The translations under genes and the position numbers were made by a program. Below the pieces are notes generated by a model. The model saw only the letters and a list, made by a program, of their open reading frames with translations. It did not search any database and was not told the DNA's origin. This document shows positions 14,831 to 22,983 of a stretch of 26,466 nt of DNA, piece by piece; position 1 is the first letter of the stretch; every line of letters starts with the position of its first letter. The stretch spans positions 1 to 26,466 of the forward strand of contig DDWC01000042.1 in the NCBI GenBank assembly GCA_002345475.1, read 5' to 3'. The DNA comes from Firmicutes bacterium UBA2296 (GTDB lineage: Bacteria > Bacillota > UBA994).

Positions 14831-15242
14831 CAGATGGCCAACAGCCGCCTAGCGCAAGGCATCAGCAAGGCATGGGATACGGCAGCCTGTTTGGAATGCT
14901 GATTGGTCTGATGGGTTCTGATAAGGATTTGGGGGATACCTCACCACTGATACCACAGTCGAGGCCACTGTTTTTCGCTGGATGGGGTGGGTGGCGAGTG
15001 ATGTGTTGGCAGCCTGAAATGTTGATTACATTTAAGGCTGGGTGTCCCACCTCGGCTACGACCTCGAGGGTTAGACGAGGATAGATAAAACGCCGATTCA
15101 TCGATGCCCGGGTGCTTAAACAATGGTTTAACAATCGCTTGACTACTTTCCCCTTTCCACTTTCTACCTATTGCTGGTTTGCTACGCGGCCTACTAATCG
15201 TTAAGCGCCAAGCGCTAATTTCTCGTCCAAGGAGGTGTAGCA
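14831..15242. other. Repeat-filled spacer with inverted-order repeats
   Basis: No gene. It begins with a GCCGCCTAGCGC word, then family D (about 14874-14925), C (14942-14981) and H (about 14994-15070), all in minus orientation and in the mirror order of the left half. A short inverse 11-base array (about 15113-15141), a CTTTCCACTTTC word (about 15151-15170) and a family F word (about 15200-15218) follow. The ribosome binding site AAGGAGG is at 15229-15235. Confidence 0.65.
14994..15070 (-). repeat. Family H double-hairpin element, copy 6 (inverse)
   Basis: Inverse copy with hairpin b arms CAGCCT+AAATGT and ACATTT+AGGCTG (minus-strand sense). Hairpin a is partly decayed (CCTCG...CGAGG). Confidence 0.65.
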
Positions 15243-16409
15243 ATGGACTGGCAACAGGTTCGTGGACAGTTTCCGGTAACCAATGAGTATCTGTACTTTG
15301 ATTTGGCCAACAAGTGTGCATTGCCGCTGTGGGCGACTGAAACGATTGCCGCCTATATCCAAAAGCAGCAGAGGAGTGGCGGCGATAAGGCAGAGTGGTT
15401 CGCGACTCTGGAGGAGGCCAGAACCAACTTTGCACGCCTTATTAACGCTACCCTGGACGAGATTGCTTTCACCAAGAACACATCTGAGGGTCTGAACATT
15501 GCGGCAGCTTGCCTGCCCCTCAAGGCAGGCGACACGGTGTTGCTAAATGAGTATGAGCACCCTAATAATGTCTACTGCTGGCTTAACCTCGAGAGGAAAG
15601 GTATTAAAGTCAAGTGGATTCCGACCCAGGGGGGACAGGTAACCCTCGACTCACTCGATGAGGTTATGGATGATTCGGTGCGAGTAGTATCGATAGCGTC
15701 GACCACGTATGCTCCGGGGAACCAGAACGACATCAGAGCAATTTCTGAGTACTGCCGAAAGCGCAACATATTCACCGTGGTGGACGCGGTTCAGTCTGTG
15801 GGCACGTTGCAGGTTGACGTCAAGGAACTGGGAGTGGATGTGCTTTGCACCAGCGGGCATAAGTCCCTCTTCTGTCCCCATGGCGTGGGTATCGTCTACA
15901 TACGCAAAGAGATGCTTGACCGGATGCATCCCGTTTACGTAGCCCGGGCGGGCATGGGGATGGGCGCGCAAATAGAGTACAGCAACATAACGTATAAGCT
16001 GGACCAGGCCCACAGCGCCCGCAAGTTTGAGATTGGCAATTACAACTACCTCGGTCTCACGGTACTGAACGAATCGGTTAAGTTTCTGCTTAATCTAGGA
16101 ATGGAGAACGTTGAGAACCGCATCCTGGAGCTAAACTCCTACCTGATCGCCAAACTCGTACAGGCAGGGTTCCCCGTGGTGAGCCCTCACACTGGTCCTT
16201 TGCGTTCAGCCATAGTGTGTTTTGAAGCGGCTGATGCCAGAGCACTGCATGGTTTTCTGATGGAAAACAAGGCAATTACGACACTACGGCGAGACACAAT
16301 CCGGATATCCCTGGGCATCTACAACAACGAGTCCGATATCGATGCCTTTGTTGAACTGGCCAGTCGATGGAAGCAGTCAGTCTCGACATCAGGCAGTAGC
16401 CCCCAGTAG
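15243..16409 (+). CDS. PLP-dependent class V aminotransferase family protein
   Basis: 388 residues, fold-type I PLP enzyme of the class V (NifS/CsdB/isopenicillin-N-epimerase-like) group. Visible are TKNTSEGLN (78-86, phosphate contact), the Asp181 that binds the pyridine nitrogen in VVDAVQSVG, and the Schiff-base Lys207 in TSGHKSL. The family's phosphate-binding arginine region and the mobile catalytic cysteine loop of true cysteine desulfurases are not obvious, so epimerase, lyase or aminotransferase activity is possible and the substrate is unknown. Ribosome binding site AAGGAGG (15229-15235) fixes ATG 15243. The TAG stop is the TAG of a GTAG-headed REP (16406-16432), so the Ser-rich C-terminus ends where the repeat inserted. 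Confidence 0.88.
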   Translation: MDWQQVRGQFPVTNEYLYFDLANKCALPLWATETIAAYIQKQQRSGGDKAEWFATLEEARTNFARLINATLDEIAFTKNTSEGLNIAAACLPLKAGDTVLLNEYEHPNNVYCWLNLERKGIKVKWIPTQGGQVTLDSLDEVMDDSVRVVSIASTTYAPGNQNDIRAISEYCRKRNIFTVVDAVQSVGTLQVDVKELGVDVLCTSGHKSLFCPHGVGIVYIRKEMLDRMHPVYVARAGMGMGAQIEYSNITYKLDQAHSARKFEIGNYNYLGLTVLNESVKFLLNLGMENVENRILELNSYLIAKLVQAGFPVVSPHTGPLRSAIVCFEAADARALHGFLMENKAITTLRRDTIRISLGIYNNESDIDAFVELASRWKQSVSTSGSSPQ

Positions 16410-16432
16410 CGGCGAGGCCGTGACTCGCGGCC
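16406..16432 (+). repeat. REP hairpin, type A, supplying a stop codon
   Basis: Complete type A REP. Its GTAG head contributes the TAG stop (16407-16409) of the preceding class V aminotransferase gene, so the hairpin lies directly at the 3' end of that message. Confidence 0.85.
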
Positions 16433-16778
16433 CAGCACTGCTGAACTGAGTAGCAGTTCGGCAGTTCATACGGGCTGTGTTTCCATGGCTTCATAGATGT
16501 TCCGTGTGATCCGTGTTACCGGCTCTCCTTCCACTTTCCGTTTTCTGCTGATTGCTGCATTGCTCTGCGGCCTACCACCCACCAAGCGCCAAGCGCTAGT
16601 CTCCCGTTGCCTGCTTAATCCGGCTTATCCGCATTATCAGGGTTATCCGAGTTAGCCTAGTCATCTGTAGCGATCCATATCTTCACAACTCCTTCACATC
16701 ACCCCCACGTTCTCTTGACACACGGCCTCTATACTTAAGTTAATCCCAAACGGGACAACTTATGAGGAGGTCAAAAAA
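16433..16778. other. Spacer before the small secreted protein gene
   Basis: Contains a CCGTGTGATCCGTGTTACCGG word (about 16501-16521), CTTTCCACTTTCC words (about 16530-16555), a family F word (about 16582-16602) and inverse family E words (about 16610-16657). The last 100 bases look like genuine leader sequence and are AT-richer. A TTGACA at 16715-16720 has no properly spaced -10 box. Ribosome binding site AGGAGG 16765-16770. Confidence 0.55.
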
Positions 16779-17219
16779 ATGAACAAGAAACTAGTAGCAA
16801 CAGCCGTAGCAGTTGTCTTAGCTCTCACCCTGGCAGGAGGCGCTCTGGCCGCCGGACCTAACCCCACTTCACAAGGCTTTGGCATCGGGCAGACCATGGG
16901 CAACCTGGTCACCCGGGTCGCAAACTTCATTGGCCTGGGAGTAGACGAAGTTCGTGCAGTGCGAGTCGAAGGAACTACCCTGGCGGAGGTAATTGAGAGT
17001 AAAGGTTACACCGTGGAAGCCTTCATCGCAAAAACCGTGTCTGATCGTCAGGCTATTTTGAACCAGATGTTTGAAGAGGGCAAGATCACTGCCGAGCAGC
17101 ACGAGCTGTGTAGCGCCTTTAACACCGAGCGCCTGGTTGAGCGTCTCACCACCGTCATCACCGGCGGTGAAGGCAACGCAGTGCAGACCCACGGCCGCAT
17201 GCAGCGCCGCGGCAAGTAG
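16779..17219 (+). CDS. Small secreted protein, unknown function
   Basis: 146 residues. A clear signal peptide (MNKK, hydrophobic core about 6-20, AGGALA-AG cleavage near residue 25) indicates export. The mature part has one segment, about 58-115, with helical character, and the phrase EEGKITAEQHELCSAF, which resembles the 'GKI(T)xEQ' segments of DUF2680-type or SHOCT-like exported proteins of Firmicutes; I would not assign it further. A single Cys is present. The C-terminus is basic (HGRMQRRGK). AGGAGG lies eight bases before the ATG, and a strong terminator follows the gene, so it is a single-gene unit. Confidence 0.85.
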   Translation: MNKKLVATAVAVVLALTLAGGALAAGPNPTSQGFGIGQTMGNLVTRVANFIGLGVDEVRAVRVEGTTLAEVIESKGYTVEAFIAKTVSDRQAILNQMFEEGKITAEQHELCSAFNTERLVERLTTVITGGEGNAVQTHGRMQRRGK

Positions 17220-17243
17220 TCGCAGGTAGAACAGGACGAAGAG

Positions 17244-17271
17244 AAGGACTCGCGAAATGCGAGTCCTTTTT
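17244..17271 (+). terminator. Intrinsic terminator
   Basis: AAGGACTCGC (17244-17253) pairs with GCGAGTCCTT (17259-17268) around GAAAT, the T-run continuing to 17271. It is 24 bases after the secreted-protein stop. Confidence 0.92.
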
Positions 17272-17663
17272 CAAGTTATAGGTGCGAGTCGGACGTGTGA
17301 GACCAGTTTGTGGCGTGCTGGCAGGACAGGGGCGTGGAATGGCGAATTCAGATTAGAGAGACTGGTATGCTCTGACGTGTGAGTGCGACTTGTGGATAAC
17401 CCGGATGATTCGATTAGAGGGTGTGCGCGACAGCCTGATAGGTACGCTGATTCGGCTGATGGGTTCTGATGGTGGCGTGGGCATACGGCACTACTGATAC
17501 CACTGCCGTGGGCCACTGTCACCACAGTAGACCGAGTGATTTGCGCTTGGCGCTTTGCGCTTAGTGGCACCTTGGAGGCAGGCTAGCTGAAGAGCGGAAG
17601 GACGGTTACACGGATGACACTGACCGGGTATATGATTGTCACGGCACGAGTGATCGGAGAGGG

Positions 17664-17742
17664 TATGTTTGGCGTCCTGAACCGCGGTGGCGGTTAAGGC
17701 CGGGTTGCTCCACTCGGCTGCGGCCTCGAACACAGATGCAGG
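17664..17742 (-). repeat. Family H double-hairpin element, copy 7 (inverse)
   Basis: Inverse copy: GTCCTGAACCGCGG...GGTTAAGGCCGGG and CTCGGCTGCGGCCTCGA followed by ACACAGATGC, the complement of the GCATCTGTGT leader. Confidence 0.65.
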
Positions 17743-17802
17743 TTCAGAGAGGACAATTGAGACATTAGACATCAGACATTAGACTTTAGGCTTCGATCCT
17801 TT

Positions 17803-17902
17803 GTAGCGGCGACACCATGGGTCGCGGGACTCAAGTTTGGCAGTGAAAATTTGCGCAAATCGGGGAACCGATCTGGGCCGCGAGTCACGGCCTCGCCGCT
17901 AC
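17803..17902. repeat. Inverted REP pair (BIME-like) 1
   Basis: A type B REP in plus orientation (GTAG, GCGAC, GTCGC; 17803-17828) and a type A REP in minus orientation (17876-17902, ending CCGCTAC) face each other across about 48 bases. The whole unit starts with GTAG and ends with CTAC. Confidence 0.88.
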
Positions 17903-18067
17903 ACCTCTAATTGAACAAGAACTCACGACGAATAGATGTCCGCAGGGTGACAAATCTCCGTTTTGGCTGGCGCCTGGTAGCTGGCGGCTATGTTTCCCGT
18001 GTGATCCGTGTAGCCGTTCCCTTTCCACTTTCTGCTTTCAACTTTCCACCGAGCCGCCCAGGCCTTT

Positions 18068-18165
18068 GTAGCTGCGACACCTTGGGTCGCGGATGAGAGT
18101 CTTGCCGAAGTAAGAGCCATGAGTTAGGCTACGACGGTGGCCGCGAGTCACGGCCTCGCCGCTAC
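18068..18165. repeat. Inverted REP pair (BIME-like) 2
   Basis: Same arrangement and nearly the same length as 17803-17902: plus type B REP (18068-18092) and minus type A REP (18139-18165), with a different spacer between them that contains ATGAG...GCCGAAGTAAGAGCC, shared in part with the unit at 25684. Confidence 0.88.
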
Positions 18166-18333
18166 AACCTTCAAGGAACCAGGCTCGAGGAACCAGGAAC
18201 GACTACTTGTCTCATTGCTGTCTTCTGAATGCTGAATGCAGAGTGCTCCACAGCCTCTGAGTTTTTGCTTTTTGTTTAACCAATGATCAATGTTCAATGA
18301 TTCACGATTAATGTGTGCGCGAGGAGGTCTCCT

Positions 18334-19350
18334 ATGTCCATTCTTGTTACCGGTGGCGCCGGATACATAGGTAGCCATACCTGCGTGGAGTTGCTCAACG
18401 CCGGGTATGATGTTGTTGTTGTGGACAATCTCTCGAACAGCAAACCGGAGGCGCTGATGCGCCTCCGGCAGATTACGGGCAAGAGTGTGCGGTTTTATGA
18501 GATGGATATCCGCGACCGCAGCGGGCTATCGCGGCTCTTTTCCGAGAACAGGATCAGTGAGGTTATTCACTTTGCCGGGCTTAAGGCTGTCGGCGAGTCG
18601 GTGGAAAAGCCGCTTGCCTATTATCATAATAACGTGTGTGGCACGTTAGCCCTGTGCGAGACTATGGCCAAGTATGGTGTTAGGTCGATGGTGTTCAGCT
18701 CATCAGCTACGGTTTACGGTAACCCGGCCAGTGTGCCGATTCGTGAAGACTTCCCTTTATCGGCTACAAACCCCTATGGTCGTAGCAAGTTGATGATTGA
18801 GGAAATGCTGCGGGATTTGTGCGTCTCAGACAGTGGGTGGAAGGTTACTTTGCTCAGGTACTTTAACCCGGTGGGGGCGCACAAAAGCGGCCTGATTGGC
18901 GAAGACCCGGAGGGTGTGCCCAACAACCTGGTGCCCTACATTACACAGGTGGCGGTGGGCAAGCTGAAGGAACTTAAGGTGTTTGGCGGGGATTACCCCA
19001 CTACTGATGGCACCGGGGTGAGGGATTACATGCATGTTGTAGACCTAGCACAGGGGCACCTCGCTGCACTGCGGTATATGTCACAGCAACAGGGTGTACT
19101 GGCGATGAACCTGGGATCGGGGCGTGGGCACAGCGTGCTTGAGGTTGTGAAGGCTTTTGAAGAGGCTACGGGCGTGAAGATCCCATATAAGGTGGTGGAG
19201 CGCAGGCCCGGGGATATTGCGGAGTGCTATGCGGACGCGAGCCTGGCCAGGGAGTTGTTTGGCTGGAAGACGGAGCGGGACCTGGCGGAAATGTGCCGGG
19301 ACGCGTGGCATTGGCAACAAAAGAATCCGGAAGGGTATGTGGAGGAGTAG
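18334..19350 (+). CDS. galE: UDP-glucose 4-epimerase
   Basis: 338 residues, extended short-chain dehydrogenase that interconverts UDP-glucose and UDP-galactose with bound NAD. Visible: NAD-binding TGGAGYIGSH (6-15), the NNVCGT region, SSSATVYG (122-129) with the catalytic Ser, and the YxxxK pair Tyr148/Lys152 in NPYGRSK. RYFNPVGAH and the C-terminal RRPGDIAECYAD are typical of GalE. An upstream in-frame GTG (18313) lies ahead of the AGGAGG at 18322-18327; ATG 18334 follows that site closely and gives the normal N-terminus. With the isomerase at 14039 and the mutase at 21456 it covers the route from hexose phosphate to nucleotide sugar. Third positions are G/T-rich. Confidence 0.95.
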   Translation: MSILVTGGAGYIGSHTCVELLNAGYDVVVVDNLSNSKPEALMRLRQITGKSVRFYEMDIRDRSGLSRLFSENRISEVIHFAGLKAVGESVEKPLAYYHNNVCGTLALCETMAKYGVRSMVFSSSATVYGNPASVPIREDFPLSATNPYGRSKLMIEEMLRDLCVSDSGWKVTLLRYFNPVGAHKSGLIGEDPEGVPNNLVPYITQVAVGKLKELKVFGGDYPTTDGTGVRDYMHVVDLAQGHLAALRYMSQQQGVLAMNLGSGRGHSVLEVVKAFEEATGVKIPYKVVERRPGDIAECYADASLARELFGWKTERDLAEMCRDAWHWQQKNPEGYVEE

Positions 19351-19589
19351 TTCAGCTGCGAGGGAGCACACAGCATTCAGCACCCAGCAATCAGCATTGG
19401 AGTTGATTGAGGATAGATAGACGGGAGTGCGACAGCCTGATTGGGTCGCTGATGACGCTGATGAGGTTCTGATAGCGAGCCGCCAGCCGCCAGGCTCCAG
19501 CCAGATAGAGAGGACGTTTTTTGATCGGATGGGCCGGATAAGAGCGGATAAGCCGGATTTGATGGGATGCGCTAGCCTGACGGTAGCGC

Positions 19590-19692
19590 AGATAGGTACG
19601 GCTGGGTGTTTCGATTGGGCGCCCGAATCGCTGGCACGATTCCCGCGCGGTTCAAAATGCCCCTGCCATTTTGCCTCGGCTGAGGCCTCGAA
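19590..19692 (-). repeat. H-like variant element 1 (inverse)
   Basis: Ends with CCTCGGCTGAGGCCTCGA like the inverse H copies, but hairpin b is replaced by CGATTGGGCGCCCGAATCG and CAAAATG...CATTTTG hairpins. The related copy is at 25558-25636. Confidence 0.55.
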
Positions 19693-19846
19693 GGATGAGG
19701 CAGGTCGCTAGTCGTTGTCGCTTGTCATGTGCTGTCTGAGGATCGGGCCCGATGTCCCTCAGCTTATTTGGGGTCAGGCCTTGTTATAAGCTGGCCGAGT
19801 GCTGAATGCTGAGTGCCGAATGCTAATACGCCGTTCCCATTCCCTG

Positions 19847-19872
19847 GTCGCGAGTCACGGTCTCGCCGCTAC
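19847..19872 (-). repeat. REP hairpin, type A, inverse, unpaired
   Basis: GTCGCGAGTCACGG-TCTCGCCGCTAC: minus-strand type A REP with one loop change and no plus-strand partner nearby. Confidence 0.75.
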
Positions 19873-20075
19873 AACCTTTAGGAATAGGGAACGTTTTGGC
19901 TGGAGTCGTGAAGACTTTGAGTAATCATGAAACATGAATCATTCGTCTTTAGAAGGAACTAAAGGACGCGAGGAAGAAGTAACACCAAACCAAGAGCGTT
20001 TCGGTTTAATATTGCCTCGTATTTCATGATTGATGTTCAATGATTAATGATCCAACATCGTAAGGAGGAAACACT

Positions 20076-20762
20076 ATGCAATTGGTCTACAAAGGCAAAA
20101 CCAAAGATGTGTTCAAGCTCGAGGACGGCAACTATCTTCTCAAGTTCAAGGATGATGTCACCGGAACCGACGGGGTCTTTGACCCCGGTTCTAACACCGT
20201 GGGTCTGTCGATGGAGGGTGCGGGCAAGGCAGGGCTTGCTTTGTCCACGTTCTTCTTCGAGAAGATCAACGCCGCCGGTATTCCGACTCACTACATCTCG
20301 ACTAATATGGAGGATACGTCGATGACGGTCAAACCCGCCAAGCTATTCGGCCTGGGGGTGGAAGCCATCCTGCGCTATAGGGCCGTGGGCAGCTTCTATC
20401 GTCGCTACTCGGCCTACTGTGTCCTTGGGATGGAGTTGCCCGCCTATGTCGAGGTAACGATAAAGGACGACGAGCGTGAGGATCCACTGATAAACGCCGA
20501 CGCCCTTAATATACTTGGTATTATGAATAAGGATGAATATAGAGTGATGGTGGACCTGACGCGTCGTATCGGCGAGATAGTCCGGGAGGAGATGGCGAAG
20601 AAAGGCTTGGAGCTTTACGATATTAAGTTTGAGTTTGGCCGTGTAGGCGAGGACGGGCATATGGCGCTGGTGGATGAGATATCCGGCGGCAATATGCGGG
20701 CTTATAAGGACGGGCAGTATGTGCTACCTCTGGAGCTGGAGAGGATTATGCTGGAGGAGTAG
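20076..20762 (+). CDS. purC: Phosphoribosylaminoimidazole-succinocarboxamide (SAICAR) synthase
   Basis: 228 residues, ATP-dependent enzyme that joins aspartate to CAIR in step seven of purine synthesis. It starts with the family's YKGKTKDVF nucleotide loop. It contains KFKDDVTGTDG, a phosphate-contacting RYRAVGSFYRRY (the usual form is RxxAxGS), EVTIKDDEREDPLINADAL and DEISGGNMRAY (the usual form is DEISPDxxR). The last motif and the SMEGAGKAG stretch differ somewhat from Bacillus PurC, matching a divergent clostridial or archaeal-like branch. AGGAGG lies seven bases before the ATG. No other purine gene is adjacent, which is unusual since purC is commonly in a pur operon. Confidence 0.93.
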   Translation: MQLVYKGKTKDVFKLEDGNYLLKFKDDVTGTDGVFDPGSNTVGLSMEGAGKAGLALSTFFFEKINAAGIPTHYISTNMEDTSMTVKPAKLFGLGVEAILRYRAVGSFYRRYSAYCVLGMELPAYVEVTIKDDEREDPLINADALNILGIMNKDEYRVMVDLTRRIGEIVREEMAKKGLELYDIKFEFGRVGEDGHMALVDEISGGNMRAYKDGQYVLPLELERIMLEE

Positions 20763-20873
20763 GGGGACATCGGGCGATTGGCGCTTGGCGCTTAGCGCTT
20801 GGTGGTACCGCGGGAGGAGAACACGGTAAGCATCTGTCAGCCTCCAGGCGGCAGGCATAGTGAATGCAAAGGC

Positions 20874-20891
20874 CCTGGCCGTAAGGCCAGG
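20874..20891. terminator. Hairpin between convergent purC and mutase genes
   Basis: CCTGGCC (20874-20880), GTAA loop, GGCCAGG (20885-20891), flanked by AAGG/CCTT that extend the stem, then AGTTTAGG. The T-run is poor, but the position suits a terminator for purC and perhaps, in reverse, for the mutase. Confidence 0.5.
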
Positions 20892-21128
20892 TCCTTAGTT
20901 TAGGAACTATTTTGACCGGACAGGACGGATAAGTTCGGATGGGCAGGATAGGGAAGACCAAGGAGACTCACAGCGGTCTTGCGCTGACGATTGGCCGCTG
21001 CACGAGGGCGCTGTAAACATGGAATACCGGCCATTATGACCACTGACGGGAGACACTGTTCTTCACTGAAGGGGAGGTAGTGGCAGCCTGATACGGGGAA
21101 TGATACGTCTGATTGGGCGCTGATGGGC

Positions 21129-21232
21129 GCGTAGTGACGGGTGATTGCTGGCAGTCCGAAATGCTGATCGCATTTAGGACCGGTTATGCCACCCCCGGCT
21201 GATGCCGGGTTACACAGATGCTGGCTCAGAGA
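21129..21232 (-). repeat. Family H double-hairpin element, copy 8 (inverse)
   Basis: Hairpin b arms CAGTCC+AAATGC and GCATTT+GGACC; hairpin a CCCGGC-ATCA-GCCGGG in minus-strand sense; ends in ACACAGATGCTGG, the complement of the leader. Confidence 0.75.
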
Positions 21233-21288
21233 GGTCGTGTGAAGGTAGCCTCTCTCCGGTGGGCGAGGGGCTGAACCGTTTAGAAAGT

Positions 21289-21313
21289 GGGCGCAGCATG
21301 CTGGCGCCCCTAC
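21289..21313 (-). repeat. REP hairpin, third type
   Basis: On the minus strand a GTAG head runs into GGGCGC...GCGCCC arms enclosing the palindrome AGCATGCT. Same architecture as types A and B but a different stem; only one copy seen. Confidence 0.65.
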
Positions 21314-21455
21314 GTTAACGATAATATACGAGTGTCCCTGCTGGTTGCTGAACGCTGAACGCCGAATGCGGTTCCACTTTCCACTTTCCACCTTCAACTT
21401 TCCACCACTAAGCGCCAAGCGCCAAGCGCTCCGCCCCGTCACTCGCCGTGCTGGT

Positions 21456-22853
21456 TCACCACTCCCAAGGTATAGTGATCCCCGGGCAGACTTCGGCGAG
21501 GGCCTTGTCGAGGATGGCCATGTATTCCTGCAGTCGGAGTTCTGTGTCGGCTTCGCAGCGGGTGACGATGACTGGCTGCGTGTTCGAACAGCGGAACAGG
21601 CCCCAGCCATGGGGGAAGACAACCCTGACACCGTCGATGGTGATTGCTTCATAAAGCGAGGACAGCCGCTCTGTGAGCTTTTCCACAACGTTGAACTTGA
21701 TGTCGTCGGCACAGGGGATGCGCACTTCAGCGGTGGACACATATTGGTTAAGGCTGGACAGGAGCTCTGAGAGGGGCTCCTTCTTGTTGGAAAGCAGGCG
21801 CAGAAGGCGACCCGCAGCATAGAGAGCATCGTCAAAACCGTAGTATTCGTCGGCAAAGAAGATGTGCCCAGACATCTCGCCGGTGAACACGGCATCAATC
21901 TCGCGCATACGGGCCTTGATCAGCGAATGCCCGGTGCGGCAGAATTCCGGCACACCGCCGAGGCGGACGATTTCGTCTACCAGCGCTTGCGAGCACTTCA
22001 CTTCTACCAGGCAGGTGGTGCCGGGGTATTTGGGCAGTATCTCGCGCCAGAAAAGGACCATGAGGCGGTCTCCCCAGACAATGCCGCCCTGTTCGTCAAC
22101 GACGCCGATGCGGTCGCCGTCGCCGTCAAAGCCAATGCCCAGGTCGGCTCCATGACTGAGCACGGCCTCCTGCAGGTGGACCAGGTTCTTGCTCTTGGTG
22201 GGGTCAGGCTCATGATTAGGAAAGCTGGGGTCGGGCTCGAAGAACAGGGGTACGTAGTCGATACCCAGGGAGTCGAGGAAAAGCTGGGTGATAGGCCCGG
22301 CGGTGCCGTTGCCACAGTCCACCACGACCTTGAGTTTCCGGGGCCCTAAGGTTATTTTCTCCATGAGAACACTGATGTAATCCGGGATAATGTCCCGGAC
22401 AGAAGCATGGACGCAGGAGACAGCACTCTCTGTTGCACTCGCCACCTCAATGGCCTCGGCGATCTGGCGCACTTCCTGAATCTCAGCGCCATAGATTGTC
22501 GATGGCCCCAGCAAGACCTTCATGCCGTTGTCCGGGGGCGGATTGTGGCTGGCGGTGACCATTAGCCCGGCATCTATCCCGAGATGCTTGGCGGCAAAGT
22601 AGAAGGCCGGGGTGGTGACCTGACCGATGAAGGTGACGGGCATGCCGTGCTCGGCGGCCACCTGCATGATGGTTGCTACTATGCGGGGCGAACTTGCGCG
22701 GGAGTCGTGTGCCAGCAGCATGTTCTGCCGTCCCCGGGCCCGGAAATGGCGGATAAAAGCCTGGGAGAGTAGGACGAGGTTGTCCTCGCCAAAGTCTGCC
22801 GCGGCGTTGCCGCGGATGTCGTATTCACGAAAAATGGTGGGGTTGAGGGGCAT
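21456..22853 (-). CDS. Phosphoglucomutase/phosphomannomutase
   Basis: 465 residues, alpha-D-phosphohexomutase of the AlgC/ManB group that moves phosphate between C6 and C1 of glucose or mannose, feeding nucleotide-sugar synthesis. It is complete with four domains: the start IFREYDIRG, catalytic phosphoserine Ser102 in TASHNPP, the metal loop DGDGDR (243-248), the sugar loop GEMSGH (325-330) and the phosphate-binding RCSNTQP (421-427). The frame is open 44 codons further upstream, but ATG 22853 has CTCCTT (AAGGAG, 22865-22870 on the plus strand) eleven bases before it and gives the family start. It is divergent from the CoA-transferase gene across 130 bases and convergent with purC. Its coding strand is C-rich at third positions, so it obeys the strand bias of the right half. 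Confidence 0.95.
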   Translation of the reverse strand: MPLNPTIFREYDIRGNAAADFGEDNLVLLSQAFIRHFRARGRQNMLLAHDSRASSPRIVATIMQVAAEHGMPVTFIGQVTTPAFYFAAKHLGIDAGLMVTASHNPPPDNGMKVLLGPSTIYGAEIQEVRQIAEAIEVASATESAVSCVHASVRDIIPDYISVLMEKITLGPRKLKVVVDCGNGTAGPITQLFLDSLGIDYVPLFFEPDPSFPNHEPDPTKSKNLVHLQEAVLSHGADLGIGFDGDGDRIGVVDEQGGIVWGDRLMVLFWREILPKYPGTTCLVEVKCSQALVDEIVRLGGVPEFCRTGHSLIKARMREIDAVFTGEMSGHIFFADEYYGFDDALYAAGRLLRLLSNKKEPLSELLSSLNQYVSTAEVRIPCADDIKFNVVEKLTERLSSLYEAITIDGVRVVFPHGWGLFRCSNTQPVIVTRCEADTELRLQEYMAILDKALAEVCPGITIPWEW

Positions 22854-22924
22854 ATTGCAGAACACTCCTTTCGCTCTGGTGGTAATTCTACACATAAGGC
22901 GGAAATCCTGTTTGCAGGTATTTC

Positions 22925-22933
22925 TGGTACAAT
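22925..22933 (+). promoter_or_regulatory. Possible extended -10 promoter of the CoA-transferase gene
   Basis: TGGTACAAT combines the TGn extension with a TACAAT -10 box, about 50 bases before ATG 22984. The -35 region is poor, as allowed for extended -10 promoters. It lies in the short divergent region shared with the mutase gene. Confidence 0.35.
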
Positions 22934-22983
22934 AGAATGCAGTAGTGCGCTTGAGAAGCGCACGGCGAAACGGAGGCGGCAGC

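Larger units (their letters stand above)
17272..18333. other. Long repeat-filled spacer before galE
   Basis: About 1060 bases with no supportable gene. Contents: inverse family D (about 17429-17480), inverse C (17488-17520), a family F word (about 17538-17560), a CGGTTACACGG word (about 17602-17640), inverse H (about 17664-17742), a REP pair (17803-17902), a GGCTGGCGCCTGG word (about 17967-17990), CTTTCCACTTTC words (about 18021-18050), a second REP pair (18068-18165), GCTGAATGC words (about 18220-18245) and AATGATCAATG words (about 18281-18312). Confidence 0.65.
19351..20075. other. Repeat-filled spacer galE-purC
   Basis: No gene. Contents: GCATTCAGCACCC words (about 19373-19400), inverse family D (about 19430-19475), a CCAGCCGCCAGGCTCC word (about 19480-19502), family E words (about 19525-19560), an H-like variant (about 19590-19692), a GGGGTCAGGCCTTGTTATAA phrase (about 19769-19788), GCTGAATGCTGAGTGCC words (about 19800-19825), an inverse type A REP (19847-19872) and AATGATTAATGATCC words (about 20028-20053). 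Ribosome binding site AGGAGG 20063-20068. Confidence 0.6.
20763..21455. other. Repeat-filled spacer between convergent genes
   Basis: Contents: family F word (about 20773-20802), the GTAA-loop hairpin, family E words (about 20915-20952), inverse C (21034-21070), inverse D (about 21084-21132), inverse H (about 21129-21232), a third kind of REP (21289-21313), GCTGAACGC words (about 21345-21370), CTTTCCACTTTCC words (about 21372-21402) and a family F word (about 21407-21430). No gene. Confidence 0.65.

Noticed and set aside
16715..16735. TTGACA...TATACT promoter for the secreted-protein gene
   Set aside because: The two boxes are only nine bases apart, too close for a sigma-A promoter; no better -10 was found at 16-18 bases.
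17391..17399. Perfect DnaA box TGTGGATAA as evidence for an origin
   Set aside because: It is single, 3.4 kb from the skew switch, and another perfect box lies in kamE (1022-1030). There is no cluster and no AT-rich unwinding region.
20900..21898. Minus-strand open frame of 332 codons between purC and the mutase
   Set aside because: Its first part translates repeats and the rest is an out-of-frame shadow of the mutase gene.
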